Assembly: GCA_033980235.1 (NCBI GenBank)
Contig: CM067065.1
Coordinates: 8,263,328 to 8,327,327, forward strand
Length of the DNA stretch: 64,000 bases
Source of the DNA: Diadema setosum
Lineage: Eukaryota > Echinodermata > Echinoidea > Diadematoida > Diadematidae
Direction: 5' to 3'
The number at the start of each line of letters is the position of its first letter. Position 1 is the stretch's first letter. Both the position numbers and the translations under genes were made by a program. This document shows, one piece after another, positions 22,914-31,900 of the stretch. Below the pieces are notes generated by a model. It ran no database searches. It was not told where the DNA came from and was given only the letters and a program-made list of their open reading frames with translations.

Positions 22914-25900
22914 GCCGTGACGCGAGAAAAGGGCCCTTAGGCCTTAAAATACCGAAAATGAGTTCTCACTGACAAGTTGTAGAATGAATTCTGACGAATT
23001 TAGATGTGCAAACCGTTTTTTGAAATTCCACTTCTAAGTGCCCCAAATATTACATTAAAAAATACGTGTTTTTGGCCAATCCTGCCACTTTGTGATTCGT
23101 GTACGCATCGCGCGCGCGTGTGTCACCGAAGGGCGGGCAAGAACGTGTCCCTGACTGGCCCTTCTCTATCACTGAGGGTTTTTATCCCGGTAATCACCAG
23201 AGTCGGTGGTTTTTTTTTTCCTAATGTCTTATTAGGGATAACAAGATGTTTTATCCAAATGTAACTCTGAAATAATCGTTGCCATGACAACCATGGCATG
23301 CAAGCAGTTTATCATAATTTGGGCATAAGGATTAGAACTCTCAGTTTGAAACATGCGATAGATTTGAGTTTCGCGGGATATGATAGCGGTATCGTGTACT
23401 TTGAGTATCTGATTTATAGAGGTGGTGTGTTGTATGTTTGTGGTGTGTCTGTGAGTGTGTTTGGGCCAATTTGTCTATCTGTCTTTTTTTCATACTTTTC
23501 TGTGTGCTTGTGTGAGGACATACTTTGGCAGTGGTAATGATAAAAACTACATTCTGGAGTTTGCTTTGGAATGTGTGATTCAGTGGTTTTGTTTGTGTTT
23601 TCTTATGCGCGTTTGTCTGTGTCTCGAATATGTGTATGTATCGAGTAGTAAGAATTAATCTAAGGTTTTCATAATGTTTTTTTTTTTTTTTTTTTGTAAT
23701 TTACGTCAGTGGTGACGTAAACAATGTTTGTAGAGTGTATGTGCTGGACGGTATGTTTAACCGTGGGTTCCCCTGTATATGAAAGTGGTTAAATACCAAT
23801 TTGTGTATGTAGAGATTTTATGCATCTATGTTGGTAAAGAGTGGCTGTGTTTTGTAAGGCTGAAATAATAAGAGTATAGGTATACATCCATGCTCACGGC
23901 TTATTGATACCAATAATACATTTTTGCCCCCCCCCCCCAAAAAAAAAGGGAAGAAGAAGAAGAAGAAGAAAACATCTAAAATGTAGCAAAAGGTGCTTAT
24001 TTAATTTGGAATTGCTGATGTTACCTTGTTTTTCTACCCTTCCGGCTTTTACATAGTGTACATGACAAGAGTATAATGTCATTCTGTCAATTTGAACACT
24101 TCAGTTTCACATATCTTGCGCATACAATGAGAATGTTCAACACACATATGCACAAAAATACACACACAAAAAAAAAACACACACACACACACATGCGTAC
24201 ATTTACATATGATACATGCACTATGAAAACAAAACTGCAGCATACATGTTCACACTTGCATTCCTCATCAATATCAATACACAATATCAATTTTTATTAT
24301 AACAATTAAGTCAAGAAGTTCGTGTAGGCACATGACAAGCCATGTGGAATTTATTCGAAAAAGAATCTATTGCACTTTCAACATTTTCATCTCTCTCAAT
24401 ACTACCTTAAAAGAAACCCAAATCTATCCAAAACAATACATAGCCAGGCTACATATGTATTGTATGGGACTGAAGAAAGAAAGATACAATCTCAACACAG
24501 ACAGATGCAGGATTACATAGGTGCACATGTGAAATTTCGTAAATAAAATAATGGAATACAGCTATATTGATAGTCTGTTTCACAGCTAAATAAAATACTG
24601 AGGTAGGTATATTATATCACTGATCCTGGAAATATTAAGAAATGTCAAATGAAACTGTTATGTGTGTCATTTTTTTTTTTCACATACACAAACAGAAAGA
24701 AAATACCCTGAAATTCCTTTCAAAAAATCATAAAATATAGACAAAAAACAAACTTTCTCCATGCAAAAGTTCCAGTGATTCTTGTTCAAAGAGAGTTTTG
24801 TTTGTTTCCATGTTTCGCATAACCTGATGACACTACTCTCATGATATTGATATCAGCTCAAGTTGATTACACGTGAAGATATCCTTCCTTTTTGTTTCAT
24901 GTTTCTGAAATTATCCATAGTAGCAGAAAAGCAAAACAAGAAGAGGCATTGACAATATCAACTACTTCAAGGTGAATCGATGTACAGCTGATAACCTGAG
25001 CACATGATATACCTCTCTTGTTCTCACAACTGATTACTACATAATTACAATACCAGAAACGGGATGTTACACCGATATCATTCAAAGCCTTTCAGTGCAT
25101 GAGTTCACTAAATTTGAGCATGTTCTGTAGAAGTACACTAGTAATAATTAAAGCAGTACTACAGTGGAAGTGAAGAGGAAGTGTTATGCTCGTATCTTCA
25201 TTTGACAAGAGATCTGTAAGAAGTGCTTCAAATTGTATGTTCATAACATTGGGAAGAAGCGACTGAAAATCTACTCAGAAACTGCATGCCTTCACTGTTT
25301 CAGACCACATTCTGTCAATGCGGGAACTTACTAAAACAGAACATGATCTGTATATCATGGGAAAGCTGACAGTGAAAGAATCAATCTGTGCTACAATGGA
25401 AGTGAAAAGAAAGCGGTATGCTTATAACTTCAATGGACAAGAGATCTGTAAGAAGTGCTTCTTGTATGTTCATAACATTGAGGAGAAGCGACTTAAGAAT
25501 CTAATGAAGCATGTAGCAACAGAAGGTATTGCACCAAGGAGCCATGGAAACACTGGACGAAAACCAAAGCATGCCTTGACATTTGATGAGATGTAAAAAA
25601 AATGTAAACCTCATACTTGAATATGCATGGAATTACATAATCCATAAAGCAGCTTCCATTGACGTCACTACCACCCATCAGGTGCCAGCTAACGTCACAA
25701 AGGGGGAACTGTTTAAAGCTTTGGGTGCCTTTTTGATTTATTTCATATCTACAGATTTGTGTTTGAGATTTGTACAAATTTGACCAACTGACACAGAAAG
25801 GTTTAAACTGAAGTAGGTCATCACCATGTACAACTCACATGCTCAAGGACACATCGAAAGCAGTTTGGCCTGACATTCAGGTTTCGAAACCAAAGCATGA

Positions 25901-28900
25901 TGTCTGAAATGAGTTTACGATTGACAGCTAGGAAATAAGTGGGATATGCTAAAGGAGAAGAGGAAATTCTAGCCCTCACTGAGTCACTGACACAACACAT
26001 CAACAGATCAAAAGAAGGCAGAGAATGTTATGTATGCATGCAAGATGCACAGCTTGAGAAAGAGCTGTAATTAGATTCAGCGCCTAGATGTTAATTTCCC
26101 CAGAACTGAACATAGTCCCACTATAATAGCTGTTCATTATACATCTGACTTTGCGCAAAACATTGTCATCCCACACCATTGACAACAGATGGGACGATCA
26201 TTATTTCTAGGGTGCATGGAAATATGTCTGTCCCATGATCAAGTCTCTAGGTCAAAGAGCAATACATTGTATCTGCTAAAAATTGAAAAAGAAAGAACAA
26301 ACATGATAAGTAGTCGAATGGCTGAGAATGGCACTATGTAGTTCCATGGTCCATGGTAGTTCCATCGCGAGGTCTCAGTCTGTGGGGCTCGGGGCAGGTG
26401 ACATCTCTGCAAGCTGGCCTGACGAACGGTCTGATGTGCTTGTAGAGATAATGCTCTCTGCTGAGTGTTAGACCAGCAGGCATCAGCCTGGTTGGGTTCA
26501 TGCTCTTTGGTGGAGCCACTCCCCTCTTGAGTAAACAGACTGCTTTTTCTTCATCCCCGAGGCGTTCCCTCACATGAACAATTCCTGGATGATCGTGGTG
26601 GAAACGGAAGTAGGAAAACTTGCGGATTCCGGATAGTTTTCTGTAGTACTTGGACAGGTACGCTTTCCATCCATGCCATCTCCAGCCTCGACCAGCATCG
26701 TACAGGATGGCAGAGTTTGCACAAGATGATTTGTCCACCAAGGATGCTAATTCCTCCAGGCTGTCACAGTCAGACCTAAAAATTATGAATAATTATTTTG
26801 AACGTTAATGATACACTATCACTTGTAAGGTTAAAGGGCATACAGTACAATCAATCTTTCCTTAAAAGAAAATAAAGACTAAGCATGCTATATATGAAAC
26901 AGATTTAGATTTGAAATGTAAACTCAAGCAATATATTCCACACCTCAGCAGCCGGTGTTGATACATTTTAATGTAAAGCATACTGAAATAATATCCAAAT
27001 GTATTTCTATTTCTCTAAGAACACAAAGTTATGTTTTGTAATTTGGTTACAAGATGTACTCATAATAAATAAAATTAATCGATCATACAATCAGAAATGC
27101 AAATGAACTTCTACAATCTAAATCATATTTAGTGTCTACTAATACTTGTACAGTCATAAAGTTCATACTAACTCTAAAATTCTAATATTATTAAACCAAA
27201 AAATGTATTCAGTTGACAAAAAACACAATACAAACCTGCGATACAGTTGCTTGATCCTGCCAAATCCTCCATCCACCAGACACCTGGTATGCCCTCTCTC
27301 CATTTGACAGTACTCCAGTTCTGTGTGGAGGCCCAGAGTTGTGCGCAGGCTCAAGTATGCTAGCACAGCCCAGTTTTTATTCTGCCCTGAAATAGTAAAG
27401 AAGAATGTTTACTATGATCAATCTGGGTATATAATTATTTAGTTTAAAATTATGTTTCACATAGGATCTCCAAAGCAAAATAATAGTCATGATGTCAACA
27501 AAACATGTGGAATTGTATACAGTGTACTGTTCTCCCAATTCAGACAGTAGGGCCTAGTTATCAATCTATTAGCAATGATTTTTGTAACCACTGTTATCAA
27601 CATTGGGGAAATGATACATAATTGTTCTCACTAACCAGATATATGGAGGATAAACAAAAACAAAACAACTTTCTTTTACTAGAACTCCATCATTCGAATG
27701 AAAGCTGTGGAATATCTCTAACTGATAATTACAATCAGTGGGCACCCACAAAACTAAAAACGCATGTTGTGAAATAGTATTTATTTCAGATCTATCATGT
27801 AGCTTTGTTCATGTGTAGTGTAAGTATTATTGCATTTGAGTCCTGTCTGCATGATTCCACCATGTGATTTCAAAAACATAGACTGGAGAATTTAAAGCCT
27901 AAGATCCGATTGCAGTTGACCTTATAAAATCTTCATAAAAAGTCTTCTGAATTTTCTATTTCTGCATTGCTTTGTTGTGAATGAATCTATCATTTCTGCA
28001 ATGTACTTAACATAAAATACTGCTTTTATATTAACCTGGGCAGTTGTCAGCATGCAATTTTGCAGACTGTTCTCCACTGCAGCTGTGCTGGCTGAACACC
28101 GAGTGTAACATGGAGATCACCGAGTCTGGTCCATAGCTTCCACTGCCGTCTGGCCCAATGGTCTCATGCTCATCGATGAGAAAGTTGAGCTGCTTTCTCT
28201 CCCCTTCGATGGCAACGCCGAAAATCTGTATTTTGCGAGGTATCAAGAAGTACAGTGGTCCCATCTGTCGACAGTGGTGTGGGATGGTGACGTTTTGCGC
28301 GTAGTCAAATGTATAATGAACTGCTGTGAGTGGGACTGAGTTCGGTTCAGGAGGGAATATGGGTGCTGAATCTGATGTAAGCTCTGTCTCGAGTTGGGCG
28401 TCTTGAATACATTTATTATAGTATTCTCTGCCTTCTTTTGATCTGTTGATGTGTTGTGTCAGCGATTCGGTGAGAGCTAGTGTTTCATCTTCTCCTCCAG
28501 CATAAGACACTGCTTTCCTGCGAATTTCACACTCATGGCAGACATCACTCCTTGGTTTTGAAATCTGTATGTGGGGGCAGACTGCTTTCCATGTGTCTTT
28601 GAAGCACGTGAATTGCACATGATGGTGACTTGCTTCAGAACAAGCAGTCTTGTATAGTTTAAAAAGTCCCTCCTGAGTGAGGTTAGCTGGCAAAATTATT
28701 GGTGGATGGTTGTCACGTCCACGGGGAGCTGCTGGCTGAGGTAGGCCATTTTCCCTGGCATACTCTACAATGAAGTTCACAATGTGGGTTGCTGCATCAA
28801 ATGTCATGGCATGCTTTGGTTTTCGTCCAGTGTTTCCATGTCTCCTTGGTGCAATACCTTCTGTTGCTACATGCTTCATTAGATTCTTAAGTCGCTTCTC

Positions 28901-31900
28901 CCCAATGTTATGAACATACAAGAAGCACTTCTTACAGATCTCTTGTCCATTGAAGTTATAAGCATACCGCTTTCTTTTCACTTCCATTGTAGCACAGATT
29001 GATTCTTTCACTGTCAGCTTTCCCATGATATACAGATCATGTTCTGTTTTAGTAAGTTCCCGCATTGACAGAATGTGGTCAAAAACAGTGGAGGCATCCA
29101 GTTTCTGGTAGTGATTGGTCCCAGAACACCCACAGCCAGTGGTCATCTTCCTTCTAATTTCATTCTTCAGTTCATCCTGTGTTGAAGCTTGTGAGCAAAA
29201 GTCAACTTCATCTACAGTTTCTGGATCAATTCCTGCATCCACTTCCTGCTGGGATGAAATAAAAGCTGTGACCTCATTGTTGGCTGCCAACTCTCACTCA
29301 TTGAGAGGGAGACTCACTCATTTTGGTCCTTTCTCACTCTAAAACTTTATTTCATTTGCATGCATTTCTACTAATCTCACTCATTTTGACTCCTAAATTA
29401 TGGCATTGGCCTATGGGAGTCTCACTATCATCTAGTTTCCAATGTTGACAGCCCTGGAATATACATTGTATCAAGCAACATCACTTTACTAGACTACCAT
29501 ACGAGAACTAATGACGTAACGTTAGTTATGTGTAAACTTGGCCACTTGTAATGAGGGCGCCAGTGGCAGAGTTTACCCGTAAACGTTAGACCAACTTTAC
29601 CCATTACGGCCTAGGCCTACGAGCCAGTAGCAGTACTCAACACATTTAACACACAGTAGAATTTAGATAGGTCTACAGCACTGAACATTAAACAAAGTAG
29701 ACACTGCAGTTTCAAGAAGTCCATGTTACATAACTGTATGGATTATAACGTTAGTCCTAGACATTAAAAAGGTACTAGACTAGCCGTGTCCAAATTTTGA
29801 TATGAAGAGTTTTTCATCCAAAATAGCAAATAAACAATTTTCTGTCATTCAACAAAGACGCCTGGCCATAAACAGCAATGGCCTACGAGTATGAATGAGG
29901 CTACTGGATGAGTACCGGTACTAATTTTAGCATTTATAGTATAGTATTTAAGACTAGAGTCTATACTATATAGTATGTAGTAGGCCTATCTGCTTTACTT
30001 TTGCAACAAGGCTCAACCACATTGTCAAAAAATAGACTTGTTACAGGCCTCGTCAATCTAGAAGAAACCCTACGTGCACATGCATATGAAACTCCAAGAC
30101 CCTGAAATTATCTTCACTGCTGAAACACATGATTGCCAATGGCAATGTCGGCTTGAAAATGTTTTACTGTTAGTTAACTGTGTTAATTCAATCGTTGATG
30201 GAAAAGGGGTTTGTTAGAATACGGTACAATTAACAAGTTACTAATACGTCGTCGACATACAGTTAGGCCTACGCATCGTTAGACAAAATTTGGTAGAACG
30301 GGGTCTCCAAAATCCAAGCCAATGTAGGACTAAGAACTTTAAAAAATGGATGATGGATTTGAACACAGATAAGTGTAAGGTTTTGACAATATTCAGGAAA
30401 AGAAGTAAGGTGCAACACGTGTATCATCAAAATAACGCCCCTCTTGAATCTGTTGAATCCGTGAAGTACTTGGGTGTAACCATCACTTCTGATTTGAACT
30501 TGTTGAAGTGGACCCAACACATCAACAATACTGTCAATAAAGCAAATTACGTGCTTGCATTTCTAAAACGCAATCTTCGCATAAAATCTTCTGATGTTAA
30601 AGCCAAAGCTTACAAAACTTTGGTTCGACCAATTGTTGAGTATGCTTCCACAGTTTGGGACCCATCTACCAAGAACCTAATCCACCAAGTGGAAATGGTC
30701 CAGAGAAGAGCTGGACGATTCACTTTAAATCGCTACCATAACACCTCGAGTGTCACCAAAATGCTACAAGAACTTGATTGGACCACTCTGGAACAGCGTA
30801 GAGAAAATGACAGGCTAATTATGATGTACAAAATATACAATAGGCCTAAATAATAATCTTACTTCTCTTTCAGCACAGGACTATAATATTATCAAACTGA
30901 GCCTCGCAACCATACTCCTATCAGGTACTAGGCCCTATTCGAGAACTGAATCGCATCGCCATTCGTTCTTCCCAAGAACTGTAAGGAACTGGAATTCCCT
31001 GTCGTCAGAAATTGTTTCAGCGCCATTTGTGGGATCATTTCGAAACCGTCTAACAGTTGATCGCAGTGGCTAGTTATTTTCGTCAAATTGTGCTTGTAAA
31101 CATTTGTAAATAAATTGTATTGTAATGTAAATAGCACCAGTCTGCAAGAATCTTCAGTCTATTGAAGGAGGCAGACTTAATCAGAAGAAGAAGAAGAAGA
31201 ACGTTAGTTGTTAGCTGTGTGAAAAAAAAAAAATGACGGTCCACAGATCCCAATGTCAAGGCTGTGAAAGATGAAAGTGAAAGATTGGGACTGTGCTCAG
31301 CACAGTCCAGATTAAATAGCAAGAAAAACTATTGTGTTCGGTGTGTGTTCTTACCTCTTCATCCATGATTTTCGACTCAAATCGTTCTATAGGCAGTGAA
31401 TAAATGCAGTCCCCTCAGAAAAAGACAGGTTCAATACAAGTTGACCCCAACGTAGCAATCGATCCGAGCTCGTCTAACAAAAGTTTAGCAATCACAGTTT
31501 TCGTTTTGCACAAAACGCATGTTGCACACTCACTGTACTCTTCTTGATTTGCGCGTTTTCTTTGTCAAACTTCCGCGCCGTTTTCTGGCGTTTGTGCGCG
31601 TCAGGGCTAAGGGCCCTTTTCTCGCGTCACGGCCCATATATATATATACATATTTCTTCACTATCTAACATCAACCAACCCCTGGGTCATTCTTCTTCAA
31701 ATGAGATATTTGCGATTAGCGCAGACAAAACATGAATGTAAGAAACTTAGGAAAAAATAAGGGATATTTTTTTTTAATCATAGGGATTACGACTGAGTTA
31801 TTACTGGAAAAGAATTTATTTTGCTTTATCAGGCGATGGATTTACCCTGAAATGTATATATGAGTATATAAGTAGTATAATAATGCTATATGTGACCGTG

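Larger units (their letters stand above)
22912..31635 (-). mobile_element. 8.7-kb DNA transposon carrying a HADNCxGQNKN-family transposase
   Basis: The left end 22912-22943 and the right end 31604-31635 are inverted copies beginning GGGCCGTGACGCGAGAAAAG. The first 29 bases match perfectly, and 31 of 32 match overall. Both ends abut TATATATA, so the element inserted in a TA microsatellite and the exact target duplication cannot be read. Inside, on the minus strand, is an intact spliced gene (31366-26334). There are also an inverted broken copy of that gene (25145-26285) and a LINE fragment (30260-31200). The element lies wholly in intron 2 of the MS4A-like gene, in the same transcriptional sense. 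I cannot assign it to a named superfamily from the ends alone. Confidence 0.82.

Noticed and set aside
25318..25596. Separate small gene on the plus strand
   Set aside because: It is a broken copy of the neighbouring transposase gene, followed by further decayed pieces of the same gene.
29249..29290. Start of the transposase at the beginning of the long open frame
   Set aside because: The frame would begin with TTG and there is no ATG between the upstream stop and the conserved part. An acceptor at 29249 joined to an upstream ATG exon is more plausible.
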